DNA of 64,000 nucleotides from Erythrobacter sp. 3-20A1M (GTDB taxonomy: Bacteria > Pseudomonadota > Alphaproteobacteria > Sphingomonadales > Sphingomonadaceae). The translations under genes were made by a program, and so were the position numbers. The DNA lies in assembly GCF_018636735.1 (NCBI RefSeq), contig NZ_CP045200.1, forward strand, positions 2,262,001-2,326,000, given 5' to 3'. Numbering within the stretch: position 1 is the first letter of the stretch; every line of letters starts with the position of its first letter. Below the pieces are notes generated by a model, which ran no database searches, was not told the DNA's origin, and worked only from the letters and a program-made list of their open reading frames with translations. Of the stretch, positions 1 to 9,314 are shown piece by piece.

Positions 1-1060
1 CACCGTGGCTGACCAGCAGCCGGCCTTCGAAATCCTGCACGTTCCAGCCGAGCGCGTAGAGCTCCAGATGCGAGACGCCTGCCTCGCGCAGACTGCCGCT
101 GACGGTTTCGGGGGTGACGCCTTTCCACACCTCGGCGGCCTGCTTCTCGCTCAGCAAGCGCTTGCCGTCGGCGGTGACGCCGCCATCGAGCCAGAAGCGG
201 CCCCATTTCATCATCCCCTCGGTGTCGCACCAGATGCCGCCCGCCGGGTTCCAGGTTTCCGAGAAGGCGAGGCGCTCGTCGATCGGCACGCCCGCATCGG
301 CCCCGGCGGCGCGCTCGTGCCCGGTGACGAAGGGTTCGTCCGCCGGGATCAGGTTCTTGCTGGCGACGCACTCGCCCATGCCGACGGGTTTGAGGATGTT
401 GGCGGTGACAAAATCCGACCAGCTCTGACCGGAAACGCGCCGCACAATCTCGCCCGCCACCACGTAGAGCAGGTTGTCGTAGGCGTATTCGGCGCGAAAG
501 CCGGTTGTGGGGCGCAGCAGCGGCAGCGCCTTGATGATATCCTCCGGCTTCGCATCGCCGTCGGGCCAGATCAGCAGGTCGCCCGCGCCCAGCGGCAGGC
601 CGGAGCGGTGGGTGAGCGCGTCGCGCATGGTGAAATGCTCGCTGACCCAGGGATCGTACATCGCGAATTCGGGGATGTAGGTTCGCACCGGCGCGTCCCA
701 GTCGACCTTGCCCTGGTCGACCAGCATGGCGAGCGCGGTGGTGGTGAAGGCCTTCGAAATGCTGGCGATGGGGAACAGCATGTCCTGCGTCACCGGGCGG
801 TTGGTGCCTTCCTCCGCCAGCCCCCGTGCGCCCTGCCACACGGTCTTCCCGTCGATCGAGACGGCGGCCACCATCCCGGTCGAATCGTAGGCCTGCATCG
901 TGCGCTGGAGCGCCGCGTCGTAATCGGGCGCGGCGGCGGCGGTGGCGACGGCCGGCGGTGTGGGCGGCACGGGCGGCGTCGGGGTGTCCAGCTGCGTATG
1001 CGCGCAGGCGGCGAGGGCGGTGGAAAGGAGCAGCGCTGCCCCGGTTCTGGCGAAGGTCAT
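1..1060 (-). CDS. Serine hydrolase of the beta-lactamase/CubicO family, lipoprotein, 3' end cut by window edge
   Basis: About 353 residues are visible; the gene runs off the left edge. The N-terminus is a lipoprotein signal: short hydrophobic stretch ending in a lipobox L-A-A-C with Cys at about residue 19, then a Pro/Thr/Ala-rich linker to about 45. The catalytic S-x-x-K motif reads SISK at about 100-103, a Y-D-N follows in the middle domain (the YxN equivalent), and the last visible residues include H-G-G, the usual replacement of the KTG motif in non-lactamase members. Known of the family: penicillin-binding-protein-like esterases, D-aminopeptidases and peptidases, generally not antibiotic resistance enzymes. 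Substrate cannot be told from sequence. The start is the ATG before the signal peptide. Confidence 0.85.
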   Translation of the reverse strand, partial: MTFARTGAALLLSTALAACAHTQLDTPTPPVPPTPPAVATAAAAPDYDAALQRTMQAYDSTGMVAAVSIDGKTVWQGARGLAEEGTNRPVTQDMLFPIASISKAFTTTALAMLVDQGKVDWDAPVRTYIPEFAMYDPWVSEHFTMRDALTHRSGLPLGAGDLLIWPDGDAKPEDIIKALPLLRPTTGFRAEYAYDNLLYVVAGEIVRRVSGQSWSDFVTANILKPVGMGECVASKNLIPADEPFVTGHERAAGADAGVPIDERLAFSETWNPAGGIWCDTEGMMKWGRFWLDGGVTADGKRLLSEKQAAEVWKGVTPETVSGSLREAGVSHLELYALGWNVQDFEGRLLVSHG

Positions 1061-1123
1061 GGTCGTCGGGCTCCCGTTTATCGGACGCCCTTATGCAGGC
1101 TTTGGCAGGGCTGGCAAATCGCC

Positions 1124-2029
1124 CTATCGCTTCTCGCGCGCGCGGCGGATCATGCCCTCCTGCGCGACGCTGGCGACCAGCGTGCCATTGCGATCGAATA
1201 TCTGCCCCCGGTTGAAGCCGCGCCCGTTCCCGCTCCACGGGGAATCGGTCGAATAAAGCAGCCACTCGTCGGCGCGGGCCGGGCGGTGGAACCACAGCGC
1301 GTGGTCGAGGCTGGCGCTGATGAGCTCGCCCCGCATCCACGAAACGCCGTGCGGCATCACCGCCGTGCCCAGCAGATTGAAGTCGCTGGCGTAGGCGATC
1401 ACTGCGCGGTGCAGTGCCGGATCGTCGGGCAGTGGCGCGACGGCCCGGAACCAGACCTGCGTTCGCGGCGGCTGCGGCTCGCTGGAGGTCCAGTGCATCG
1501 ACCCGACCGGGCGCAACTCGACCGGGCGTGGGCGCAGGAAGAAGGTGACCTGCGCCGGCTTCAACCGGTCGCGATAGTGCTCGATCACCTTCTCGCGCGC
1601 CTCTTGACCGGTGGGCAGGTCCTCGGGCGGGGGCACGTCGGGCATTGCCGGGTCCTGGTGCTCCAGGCCCTGTTCGGGCCGCTGGAAACTGGCGGCTAGG
1701 TTCAGGATCGGGCTGCCGTCCTGACTGGCGACGACGCGGCGATTGGCGAAGCTGCGCCCTTCGAACTGGCGATCGGTGGCGAGGTCGATCGGCACGCCCT
1801 CGGTCCCGCCGCGCAGGAAATAGGCGTGCAGCGAATGGGCGACCTTGTCGTCCTCGATCGTCGCTTGCGCCGCCTGCAGCGCCTGGGCGATCACCTGTCC
1901 GCCGAACACGCGGCCAACCCCGTCCTTCTTCGGCGGGGCCTGGAAATGATCTGCGCCCAGCCGCTCCACCGTGAGCAGGGTCACGAGGTCTTCGACCAAG
2001 GCTTGGGGCGTGGGTTCGGTTTCGCTCAT
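1124..2029 (-). CDS. tesB: Acyl-CoA thioesterase II
   Basis: A 301-residue double-hotdog thioesterase that hydrolyses acyl-CoA to free fatty acid and CoA. The N-terminal hotdog has the FGGQVIAQAL motif near residue 45. In the C-terminal hotdog the catalytic triad positions known from E. coli TesB appear as Asp in ASDFN, Ser (instead of the usual Thr) in the SLDHALWFHRP segment, and Gln in VAQEG. Length matches the family (about 285-305). I chose the ATG giving MSETEPTP; an in-frame ATG four codons upstream (2041) is also possible. Stands alone between the serine hydrolase and hppA, all on the same strand. Confidence 0.93.
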   Translation of the reverse strand: MSETEPTPQALVEDLVTLLTVERLGADHFQAPPKKDGVGRVFGGQVIAQALQAAQATIEDDKVAHSLHAYFLRGGTEGVPIDLATDRQFEGRSFANRRVVASQDGSPILNLAASFQRPEQGLEHQDPAMPDVPPPEDLPTGQEAREKVIEHYRDRLKPAQVTFFLRPRPVELRPVGSMHWTSSEPQPPRTQVWFRAVAPLPDDPALHRAVIAYASDFNLLGTAVMPHGVSWMRGELISASLDHALWFHRPARADEWLLYSTDSPWSGNGRGFNRGQIFDRNGTLVASVAQEGMIRRAREKR

Positions 2030-2405
2030 GGAGATGCGCATTGCGTGGCTGCCACGCGCCGGTCAAGTCGCGGCGCCGACCTCGCTCAGGGCTTCGCCGG
2101 GCCGAAGGTGCGGCGCCAGGCGCGGTATCCCAGCGACTTCACGCGCTTGCTCGCCGATCACCGCGAGGACGAGCAGTTCGCCATGGGCATGCAGTGTGGG
2201 GATCTTCACGCTGCTTTCGGGATCGAATTGCGCCAGTGTTGGGGCTGTCGCGCAGCCTTGGAAGAAGGGATGGGGCTCCCCGCACGCCGCGCAAGCGGCG
2301 AAGCTTTGGGGAAGCGGTAGAATGCGCCACTTCTCGGGGAAGCGCGGATACGAAAAACCCCGCCCCGATCGCTCCGGACGGGGTCTTTCGCGCGATCTGC
2401 CGCTG
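2030..2405. other. Spacer of about 375 bases; terminator plus an open frame without a start codon
   Basis: Between tesB and hppA. The hppA-proximal part holds the hppA terminator. From about 2360 down to 2053 on the minus strand one frame stays open and reads plausibly (it includes CAACGEPHPFF and LHAHGELLVLAVIGEQ, ending SEVGAAT) but I find no ATG, GTG or TTG with a ribosome site at its head; an internal GTG would give only about 50 residues. It could be a decayed gene or chance. No homology recognised. Confidence 0.35.
2353..2388 (-). terminator. Rho-independent terminator of hppA
   Basis: On the minus strand a GC-rich hairpin with arms of about 9 pairs (ACCCCGTCC against its partner, one G-U pair) and a short loop is followed directly by five T residues. 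It begins about 20 bases after the hppA stop codon. Confidence 0.8.
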
Positions 2406-4595
2406 TCAGCCGATACCGCTGCCCGCCAGCGCCGCCAGGAGCAGCAGGGCGACGATATTGGTGATCTTGATCATGGGGTTCACCGCCGGGCCTGCGGTAT
2501 CCTTGTACGGATCGCCGACCGTGTCGCCCGTCACCGCGGCCTTGTGCGCTTCGGAGCCCTTGCCGCCGTGATTGCCGTCCTCGATGTATTTCTTGGCATT
2601 GTCCCACGCACCGCCGCCTGCGGTCATGGACAGCGCGACGAACAGCCCGCCGACGATCACGCCCAAGAGCAGCGCGCCCAGCGCCGCGAAGCCGTTGGCC
2701 TGACCCGCGATGGCGGCGATCACGAAATAGACCACGATCGGGGCGAGGACGGGTAGCAGTGAGGGGACGATCATTTCCTTGATCGCGGCCTTCGTCACCA
2801 GGTCCACGGTGCGCGCGTAGTTCGGCCGGCTAGTGCCTGCCATGATGCCGGGATCGGCGGCGAACTGGTCGCGCACGTCCTTCACCACGTCGCCCGCCGC
2901 GCGACCGACCGCGGTCATGCCCATCGCGCCGAACAGATAGGGCAGCAGCGCGCCCAGCAGCAGCCCGACGATCACAAACGGGTTCTTCAGGCTGAAATCC
3001 ACCGCCAGTCCAGGGAAGAACTCGGTCAGGTCGGTGGTGTATGCGGCGAACAGCACCAGGGCGGCGAGCCCGGCGCTGCCGATGGCATAGCCCTTCGTCA
3101 CCGCCTTTGTGGTGTTGCCCACCGCATCCAGCGCGTCGGTCTTCTCGCGCACGCTGTCGTCCAGGCCCGCCATCTCGGCGATGCCGCCCGCATTGTCGGT
3201 GACGGGGCCGTAGGCGTCGAGCGCCACCACCATCCCCGCCAGCGCCAGCATCGCGGTCGCGGCGTAGGCGATCCCGATCAGCCCCGCGAGGCCGTAGGCG
3301 ATGATGATGCCCGCCACGATGACGAGCGTCGGCAGTGCGGTGGATTCGAGGCTGATGGCCAGCCCCTGGATCACGTTTGTGCCGTGGCCGGTTTCCGACG
3401 CCTTGGCGATCGAGCGGACCGGGCGGTATTCGGTGCCGGTGTAATACTCCGTGATCCAGATTATGAGACCGGTGATGGCGAGGCCCAGCATCGCGCAGCC
3501 GAACAGGTCCCAGCCGGTGAAGCCGCCGACCGTGGTGGTCTGCGTCGCGACGGCCACCCCGTCCGCCACCGGCACCGCGACCGCCTCGGCCAGCATCGCC
3601 CCGCCGATCGTCGCCGACAGGTCGCCCAGCGCCAGCGTCATCACGAACCATATCGCCGGGATGGAGAGGATCGCGGTGACGAGGAAGCCCTTGTACATCG
3701 CGCCCATGATCGACTGTTTCGATCCCAAGCGGACGAAATAGGTGCCGATGATGCTGGTGACGATGCACGCGCCGCCGATCAGCAGCGGCAGGCTCATCAT
3801 CGGTAGCAGCAGGTCGTTTAGGCCGGTCATCAGCAGGGCGGTCAGCACCATGGTTGCGCCCACGGTAACGACGTAGGTTTCGAACAGGTCGGCGGCCATG
3901 CCCGCGCAGTCGCCGACATTGTCGCCGACATTGTCCGCGATCACGGCGGGGTTGCGCGGATCGTCCTCGGGGATACCCGCCTCGACCTTGCCGACGAGGT
4001 CCGCGCCGACATCGGCCGCCTTGGTAAAGATACCGCCGCCCAGCCGCGCGAAGATGGAGATCAGCGAGGCGCCGAAGGCGAGGGCGACCAGAGCGTCCAC
4101 GACCTCGCGGCTGTTTGCCGCCAACCCCATCGCCCCGACGAGGATCCAGAAGAAGACCGCGATCGCCAGCAGGGCGAGCCCCGCCACCAGCATCCCGGTG
4201 ATGGCCCCGGCGCGGAAGGCGAGGGTCAGACCTTGCTGCAACCCGCTTTGTGCCGCCGCGGCGGTGCGCACGTTGGACCGGACCGAGATGTTCATTCCGA
4301 TATAGCCCGCGATGCCCGACAGGATCGAGCCGATGAGGAAGCCGATGGCGGAGATCGGCGCGCCGCCGCGCGGCATGTCGAGGAAGACGAAGATCAGCAC
4401 CGCCACGACCACGCCGACGATGGCGATGGTGGTGTATTGCCGGTTGAGATAGGCCTGCGCGCCTTCCTGGATGGCACCGGCGATTTCCTGCATTCGCTCG
4501 TTGCCGGCGCCCGCGCCAAGCACCTGCCGACTGGTGACGAAGCCATAAAGAATGGCCAGAAGTCCCAGCACAATCGCGATCAAGACCAGATCCAC
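2406..4595 (-). CDS. hppA: Membrane-bound proton-translocating pyrophosphatase, K+-independent type
   Basis: 729 residues, about 16 membrane helices. It couples hydrolysis of pyrophosphate to proton export across the inner membrane. The substrate-binding signature [20 protein letters not shown] and the second acidic loop [19 protein letters not shown] lie near residues 190-245; a third acidic loop ([11 protein letters not shown]) follows in the C-terminal half. In the position that decides K+ dependence the sequence reads GNTTK (Lys), the state known for K+-independent H+ pumps; K+-dependent enzymes have Ala there. Start is a GTG preceded by a strong purine-rich ribosome site (AGGGGAGAGGA). 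Single-gene unit with its own terminator. Confidence 0.96.
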   Translation of the reverse strand: MDLVLIAIVLGLLAILYGFVTSRQVLGAGAGNERMQEIAGAIQEGAQAYLNRQYTTIAIVGVVVAVLIFVFLDMPRGGAPISAIGFLIGSILSGIAGYIGMNISVRSNVRTAAAAQSGLQQGLTLAFRAGAITGMLVAGLALLAIAVFFWILVGAMGLAANSREVVDALVALAFGASLISIFARLGGGIFTKAADVGADLVGKVEAGIPEDDPRNPAVIADNVGDNVGDCAGMAADLFETYVVTVGATMVLTALLMTGLNDLLLPMMSLPLLIGGACIVTSIIGTYFVRLGSKQSIMGAMYKGFLVTAILSIPAIWFVMTLALGDLSATIGGAMLAEAVAVPVADGVAVATQTTTVGGFTGWDLFGCAMLGLAITGLIIWITEYYTGTEYRPVRSIAKASETGHGTNVIQGLAISLESTALPTLVIVAGIIIAYGLAGLIGIAYAATAMLALAGMVVALDAYGPVTDNAGGIAEMAGLDDSVREKTDALDAVGNTTKAVTKGYAIGSAGLAALVLFAAYTTDLTEFFPGLAVDFSLKNPFVIVGLLLGALLPYLFGAMGMTAVGRAAGDVVKDVRDQFAADPGIMAGTSRPNYARTVDLVTKAAIKEMIVPSLLPVLAPIVVYFVIAAIAGQANGFAALGALLLGVIVGGLFVALSMTAGGGAWDNAKKYIEDGNHGGKGSEAHKAAVTGDTVGDPYKDTAGPAVNPMIKITNIVALLLLAALAGSGIG

Positions 4596-4608
4596 GTTCC
4601 TCTCCCCT

Positions 4609-4621
4609 TATTATTATTATT
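4609..4621. repeat. Short TTA microsatellite in the hppA leader
   Basis: Four TTA/TAT units in a row interrupt otherwise GC-rich sequence, just upstream of the hppA ribosome-binding site (on the hppA strand reading as ATA repeats). An AT-rich unstructured patch here may help ribosome access to the GTG start; that role is inference. Confidence 0.4.
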
Positions 4622-4812
4622 CGTTTTTATCGCATCGGGCGGCTCTATTGCGAACGACCCGTGCAACGACATGGCTATATCGGAGCCGTCTTGCGCGCAA
4701 GCCTGTGTGGACCGTGGCGGAGTCCCGTGTCCTGCCGAATACCGTAGCTGCGAAGAACAGGGGCAGGTTCACCGCCTTGCCGGTGCCGCGGCATCTTGGT
4801 AAACAAATCGTT

Positions 4813-5007
4813 ATGCAAGCCGCCCTGACCCGTCTGTTCGCGATCATGCCGCTGATCTTCGGCTTCGGCTTCGTCGCGCCGCTTGTCGCGCAAGTAATGG
4901 CGGCCGCCGGGTGGGATGCGCCCTTCGGGCTGGAACGGATCGTGTTCGGGCTGATCGTCGGCGGGGCGTGGGGGCTGTACGCGCAGATCAGGGGGCGCTG
5001 GCTGTGA
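4813..5007 (+). CDS. Small two-helix membrane protein, coupled to the desaturase
   Basis: 64 residues with two predicted membrane helices (about residues 8-30 and 42-58), start MQAALTRLFAIMPL. Its stop codon overlaps the GTG start of the following desaturase (GTGA), the tight coupling typical of co-expressed genes. Codon third positions are GC-rich, like real neighbours. I do not recognise the family; the tight link suggests an accessory or assembly partner of the desaturase, which is inference. A longer frame upstream exists but has no credible start. Confidence 0.7.
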   Translation: MQAALTRLFAIMPLIFGFGFVAPLVAQVMAAAGWDAPFGLERIVFGLIVGGAWGLYAQIRGRWL

Positions 5008-5981
5008 CCGACGATGCGACCGTGCGCGATTTCGATCTCGATACCGACGATCTCGATCCGCGCGACCTGGCGGCGGGCGATGCCCCCGCCATTTCGCTGG
5101 CGGCGGACGATACGCTGGACAGCTACACCCGCGCGGATCTGCGCAAGGAAGAGCTGGAGATCGCGCGCGGGTTCGAGAACGGGCCGCTGTGGTTCTACCC
5201 CGCCTGGGCGGTGACGGCGCTGGTCGTGTGGATCAGCCTGTTCCCGCTCACCATGTCGGGCCAGCTGAACCTGTTCGTCGCCTGCGCGATCGCCAGCTTC
5301 ATCGCTGCGGGCGGTTTCGTGACGGGGCACGAGGCCTATCACGACAACATGGTAAGGGAGGGCGGCAAGTATCGCCGGCTCAACGATTTTACCGGCACGA
5401 TCTCGTGCATTCCGATCCTTCTGCCCTATTCGGTCGGCAAGCTGACGCATATCCGCCACCACCGCTTCACCAATCACCCGGAACACGATCCCGATTACGA
5501 GGATTGGGGCCATAATTTCTGGCACGCCGCCTGGCGCAGCTGGCTGGGGCGGCAACCGCGCGGGGCGGGGTCGTTGGCCGCCTATCGCCGGACCTTGCAG
5601 GCGATGGACACGCCCGCCTCGCGCAAGGCGCTGCGCGAGGGCGCGATCTTCCAGCTGGTCTATCTCGGCACGCTGTTCACCATGGCGTGGTCGGGCTACG
5701 CGCTGGAGGCGGCGATGGTGTGGTGGATCCCGCGCCATGTCGGGCTTTGGTTCATCCGCCTGTCGCTCAGCTGGGCCCCCCACCATCCGCGCAAGGACCA
5801 GTCGCGCTATGGCAATGCCCGGATCATGAAGAGCCCGATCGGGAATTTCCTGGCGATGGGCATGGAGGTGCACATGATTCACCACCTCTATCCGAAGATC
5901 CCGCACCACCGCACCAAGCCCGCCTATTTCGCGCTCAAACCGGTGCTGGAAAAGCGCGGCGTGGACTGCTCCGCCCTTTAG
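5004..5981 (+). CDS. Membrane fatty acid desaturase family protein
   Basis: 325 residues from the GTG that overlaps the previous stop; no better ATG exists in frame. Three histidine clusters of the di-iron desaturase/hydroxylase superfamily are present: GHEAYHDN, then HIRHHRFTNHPEH, and near the C-terminus EVHMIHHLYPKIPHHR. About four membrane helices separate them; an acidic soluble N-terminus of about 60 residues comes first. The family oxidises acyl chains or carotenoids in the inner membrane using O2. It could be a carotenoid hydroxylase/ketolase relative rather than an acyl desaturase; sequence alone does not decide. Its stop overlaps the convergent thiL stop in TTAG. Confidence 0.85.
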   Translation: MTDDATVRDFDLDTDDLDPRDLAAGDAPAISLAADDTLDSYTRADLRKEELEIARGFENGPLWFYPAWAVTALVVWISLFPLTMSGQLNLFVACAIASFIAAGGFVTGHEAYHDNMVREGGKYRRLNDFTGTISCIPILLPYSVGKLTHIRHHRFTNHPEHDPDYEDWGHNFWHAAWRSWLGRQPRGAGSLAAYRRTLQAMDTPASRKALREGAIFQLVYLGTLFTMAWSGYALEAAMVWWIPRHVGLWFIRLSLSWAPHHPRKDQSRYGNARIMKSPIGNFLAMGMEVHMIHHLYPKIPHHRTKPAYFALKPVLEKRGVDCSAL

Positions 5982-6874
5982 TCCGTGCGGCGGTGCTCGT
6001 AGCCGAGCGCGCCCGATACCGGCTCGTTATCCAGCAGCAGCGCGTGTTTCCTCCGTTCGTGCACCTCGCCGATACGGTGGGCGGGGATCGGTAGCTCTTC
6101 GTCCCGCGAGACGGTAAAGAGCAACTGGTAGTCGTCGCCCCAGCGCAGCGCCTCGTCGCGGCGATCCTCGGGCGCGGCGATCGGTATGGCCGCGCGGTCC
6201 AGTGCCAGCGTGACGCCGCTTGCCTCCGAGATGCGGCTGGCGTCGAGCAGCAAGCCGTCGGATACGTCCATGATGGCGCTCGCGAGCGGGGCCAGCGCGC
6301 GCCCTTCGGACAGCAGCGGGGTAGGGCGACGATAGGGTTGCGTGATGCGGCGGTTGTCGGGCGTGTCGCCATCGTCGCGCAAGGTCTCGAAACCGATCAT
6401 TGCAGCGCCGACCGGGCCGGTGATGCACACCGCGTCGCCCGGCTTCGCCCCGGCACGCGAGGGGACGGGCTGCTGCTCCGTCTGACCGATGGCGGTGAGC
6501 CCCAGCGTACGCGCGCCGCCGTGATGGCTCACCGTATCGCCGCCCCACAGGGGCGCGCCCAGGGTGTCGCTCGCCTCCTCCAGCCCGGCGAGGAAACCCG
6601 CATCGTCCTCGCCCAGCGTATGGCCGACCAGGATACCGAGCGGGGTCGCGCCCTTCGCCGCGAGGTCGGACAGGTTCACCGCGACCAGCTTCCACGCAAC
6701 ATCGTGCATCGCCTGGCCGGGGAGCCAGTGCACTCCCTCCACCATCATGTCGTGGGTCACGACCAGCGCGCGCTCGCCCATGTCGAACACCGCGCAATCG
6801 TCGGCCAGGCCGCGCGCGGCAGGCGTGCCGGCGATCCGGCGTAGCGCCTCGATAAAGGCGCGTTCGTCGCTCAG
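5978..6874 (-). CDS. thiL: Thiamine-monophosphate kinase, probable CTG start
   Basis: Phosphorylates thiamine monophosphate to the active diphosphate coenzyme. AIR-synthase-like fold: DDCAVF nucleotide/Mg region at about residue 28, THDMMVEGVHW, KLVAVNLSDLAAKGA, GGDTV, and late MDVSDGLLLDASRI and WGDDYQLLF. The conserved N-terminal helix (SDERAFIEALRRIAG) begins immediately after a CTG that overlaps the nusB stop as CTGA; no ATG, GTG or TTG stands nearby, and starting at the first downstream GTG or ATG would remove essential residues. With the CTG start the protein is 298 residues, normal for the family. Last gene of the hisG-hisD-nusB-thiL operon. Confidence 0.9.
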   Translation of the reverse strand: MSDERAFIEALRRIAGTPAARGLADDCAVFDMGERALVVTHDMMVEGVHWLPGQAMHDVAWKLVAVNLSDLAAKGATPLGILVGHTLGEDDAGFLAGLEEASDTLGAPLWGGDTVSHHGGARTLGLTAIGQTEQQPVPSRAGAKPGDAVCITGPVGAAMIGFETLRDDGDTPDNRRITQPYRRPTPLLSEGRALAPLASAIMDVSDGLLLDASRISEASGVTLALDRAAIPIAAPEDRRDEALRWGDDYQLLFTVSRDEELPIPAHRIGEVHERRKHALLLDNEPVSGALGYEHRRTD

Positions 6875-7329
6875 CCGCGCGCGTCCTTCGCCACCGCGTC
6901 GAGGATGCCGTTGACGAACTTCGCCTCTCGATCGTCGAAGAACGCCTTGGCGACGTCGACATATTCGCTGATTGCGGTAGCCTTGGGCACGTCGGCGCGG
7001 GCGATCAGTTCGTAGGCACCGCAGCGCAGCACCTGCAGCATCGACTTGTCCAGCCGCTTCAGCGTCCAGCCTTCGGCCAACCGCTCGCTCAGCCGCAGGT
7101 CGATCTCCTCGCGCCGCGCGTCGACGCCCCGGACGATATCGTCGAAGAAATCGACTTCGGCATCGGCGAACTGGATGTCTTCGATCTCGCGGCCGAGGCG
7201 GTGCTGGTGGAATTCGTCGAGCACGCGCGCCACCGCGGTGCGCTCCATGTCGATCTGGTAGAGCGCCTGCACGGCGGCGAGGCGGGCGGCCGAGCGGGCC
7301 TTGGAACGGGGAGCGGCGGTGTCGGTCAT
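6871..7329 (-). CDS. nusB: Transcription antitermination factor NusB
   Basis: 152 residues, all-helical, with the family signatures ARLAAVQALYQID near the N-terminus, LKRLDKSMLQVLRCGAYEL in the middle and AISEYVDVAKAFFDD, KFVNGILDAV at the end. It binds boxA RNA together with NusE (S10) during rRNA operon transcription. Start ATG overlaps the hisD stop (ATGA), and its stop overlaps the thiL start, so it is translationally embedded. The nusB-thiL linkage is common in proteobacteria. Confidence 0.95.
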   Translation of the reverse strand: MTDTAAPRSKARSAARLAAVQALYQIDMERTAVARVLDEFHQHRLGREIEDIQFADAEVDFFDDIVRGVDARREEIDLRLSERLAEGWTLKRLDKSMLQVLRCGAYELIARADVPKATAISEYVDVAKAFFDDREAKFVNGILDAVAKDARG

Positions 7330-8615
7330 TGCATACGCTTTTCGATGGAGGCGGCGTGCGCGGGGAGGCCCTCGGCCCGGGCCAGCGCGATCGCCGCAGG
7401 GCCGATGGCGTCGAGCCCGGCGCGGTCGGTCGAGATGAAGCTGGTCCGCTTCATGAAGTCGAGGACCGAGAGGCCGGAGGCGAAGCGCGCGCGGCGCCCG
7501 GTGGGAAGGACGTGGTTCGGCCCGGCGATATAGTCGCCGATCGCCTCTGGCACCATACGGCCCAGGAAAATGCTGCCCGCGTGGCGGATACCGGCCATGA
7601 AACGCTCGGGATCGTCCACCGCCAGCTCGACATGTTCGGCGGCCAGCCGGTTGGCGAGCGGGATCGCGTGGTCGAGATGCTCCACCACCACCAGCGCGCC
7701 GTGCGCGTCCCAGCTCGCCCGCGCGGTCTTGCCGCTGGCGAGCATGGCGCATTGCACGTCGACGCGGTCCTCCACCTGTTCGGCGAAGGCCGCATCGTCG
7801 GTGATGAGAATGCTCTGCGCGGTCGGATCGTGCTCCGCCTGGCTCAGCAGGTCGGCGGCGATCCAGTCGGGATCGTTCTTCGCGTCGGCGATGACCAGGA
7901 TCTCGCTCGGCCCGGCGACCATGTCGATCCCGACCACGCCGAACAGCTGGCGCTTCGCCTCCGCCACCCAGGCATTGCCGGGGCCGGTTATCACGTCGAC
8001 CGGCGCGATACGCTCGGTACCATGGGCGAGGGCGGCCACCGCCTGCGCCCCGCCGACGCGCCAGATCTCGTCCACACCCGCGATATGCGCGGCGGCGAGC
8101 ACCAGCGGATTGGTCTCGCCATTGGGTGTCGGGGTGACGACCACCAGCCGTTCCACCCCCGCGACCTTGGCGGGCAGGGCGTTCATCAGCAGCGAGCTGG
8201 GATAGGCCGCCCGTCCGCCCGGGACGTAGAGCCCCGCCGCGTCGACCGCGCGCCATTTCGCGCCCAGCCGCACGCCGGCATCGTCGGTATAGTCGCGGTC
8301 CTGCGGCAGTTGCTCCGCGTGATAGGCACGGATGCGGGTCGCCGCGAGATCGAGCGCCTCGCGCAGCTCGGGGTCGAGCATCTCGTAGGCCTCGCGCCAC
8401 GCCTCTGGCGCGATCCGCCAGTCCGCGTCGTCCGCCAGTCGATGCTTGTCGAACCGAAGCGTATATTCGGCCAGCGCGTCGTCGCCCTTCGCCCGGACGC
8501 GGGCGATGATGTCGGAAACGTCGCGCCCGACATCCTCCGCGCTCTCGCGCCGGGCGTTCACCAGCCGGTCGAACCGCGCCTCGAAATCGGCATCCCCGCT
8601 GTCGAGCCGCTGCAT
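7326..8615 (-). CDS. hisD: Histidinol dehydrogenase
   Basis: 429 residues; catalyses the last two steps of histidine synthesis, histidinol to histidine with two NAD+. Visible signatures: GLYVPGGRAAYPSSLLMN, RVGGAQAVAALAHGT, ITGPGNAWVAEAK, GPSEILVIAD, the zinc-site SQAEHDP and the C-terminal GPNHVLPTGRRARFASGLSV. It starts at an ATG sharing its A with the hisG TGA (TGATG) and ends inside the nusB start, so four genes are read as one message. Confidence 0.96.
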   Translation of the reverse strand: MQRLDSGDADFEARFDRLVNARRESAEDVGRDVSDIIARVRAKGDDALAEYTLRFDKHRLADDADWRIAPEAWREAYEMLDPELREALDLAATRIRAYHAEQLPQDRDYTDDAGVRLGAKWRAVDAAGLYVPGGRAAYPSSLLMNALPAKVAGVERLVVVTPTPNGETNPLVLAAAHIAGVDEIWRVGGAQAVAALAHGTERIAPVDVITGPGNAWVAEAKRQLFGVVGIDMVAGPSEILVIADAKNDPDWIAADLLSQAEHDPTAQSILITDDAAFAEQVEDRVDVQCAMLASGKTARASWDAHGALVVVEHLDHAIPLANRLAAEHVELAVDDPERFMAGIRHAGSIFLGRMVPEAIGDYIAGPNHVLPTGRRARFASGLSVLDFMKRTSFISTDRAGLDAIGPAAIALARAEGLPAHAASIEKRMQ

Positions 8616-9271
8616 CAGGCCGCCTTCCGCTTCTCGGCATCGGCGCGGAACGCCTCGACCAGCGCGGCGACACGCGGGTCGGTCTTCAGCGCCGCGCGGT
8701 TGACGATCAGGCGGGCGGAAATGTCGAGGATGCGCTCGCGCTCGACCAGCCCGTTTTCCTTCAGCGTACGCCCGGTGGAGACGAGATCTACGATCCGCCC
8801 GGCGAGGCCGAGCGAGGGCGCCAGCTCCATCGCGCCGTTCAGCTTCACGCATTCGGCCTGGATGCCCTGCCGCTCGAAATGGCGGCGCGTGATTTGCGGA
8901 TACTTGGTCGCCACGCGCAGATGGCTGGCGCCGTTCGTCGCGCCCTCGGCCCCGACAGGTTCGGCGACTGCGAGGTGGCAGTGCCCGATATCGAGATCGA
9001 CCGGCGCGTAGAGGTCCGAATAATCGAACTCCTCGATCACGTCGGAGCCGACGATGCCGACCTGTGCCGCGCCATGGGCGACGAAGGTTGCGACGTCGAA
9101 GGCGCGCACGCGGATCAGCCGCATGTCCTCTCGCGTGGTGGCGAAGGCAAGTGCCCGGTTGGCCTTGTCGTGAAAGCCCTCTTCCGGCACCACGCCCGCG
9201 CGCGCCATCACCGGCAGCGCCTCGTCGAGGATGCGCCCCTTGGGCACGGCGAAGGTGAGCTGGCCTGTCAT
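8615..9271 (-). CDS. hisG: ATP phosphoribosyltransferase, short form
   Basis: 218 residues, starting [13 protein letters not shown]. First step of histidine synthesis: ATP plus PRPP to phosphoribosyl-ATP. Signatures: [60 protein letters not shown]. The length and the absence of the C-terminal regulatory ACT-like domain place it in the short HisG class, which in known cases needs the HisRS-like subunit HisZ; no hisZ lies in this window. First gene of the hisG-hisD-nusB-thiL operon, divergent from the DUF2332 gene with 43 bases between. Confidence 0.94.
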   Translation of the reverse strand: MTGQLTFAVPKGRILDEALPVMARAGVVPEEGFHDKANRALAFATTREDMRLIRVRAFDVATFVAHGAAQVGIVGSDVIEEFDYSDLYAPVDLDIGHCHLAVAEPVGAEGATNGASHLRVATKYPQITRRHFERQGIQAECVKLNGAMELAPSLGLAGRIVDLVSTGRTLKENGLVERERILDISARLIVNRAALKTDPRVAALVEAFRADAEKRKAA

Positions 9272-9314
9272 TGCGCGCGCGACTTAGGATGCGGGCGGCG
9301 AAAGGGCAATGTGT

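Noticed and set aside
5-1699. 564-codon open frame on the plus strand over the serine hydrolase and tesB
   Set aside because: Antisense shadow in high-GC DNA; no domain, and both genes under it are well supported on the minus strand.
6871-8673. 600-codon frame ending in NusB
   Set aside because: The first 450 residues are an Arg-rich misreading of hisD; NusB starts at 7329.
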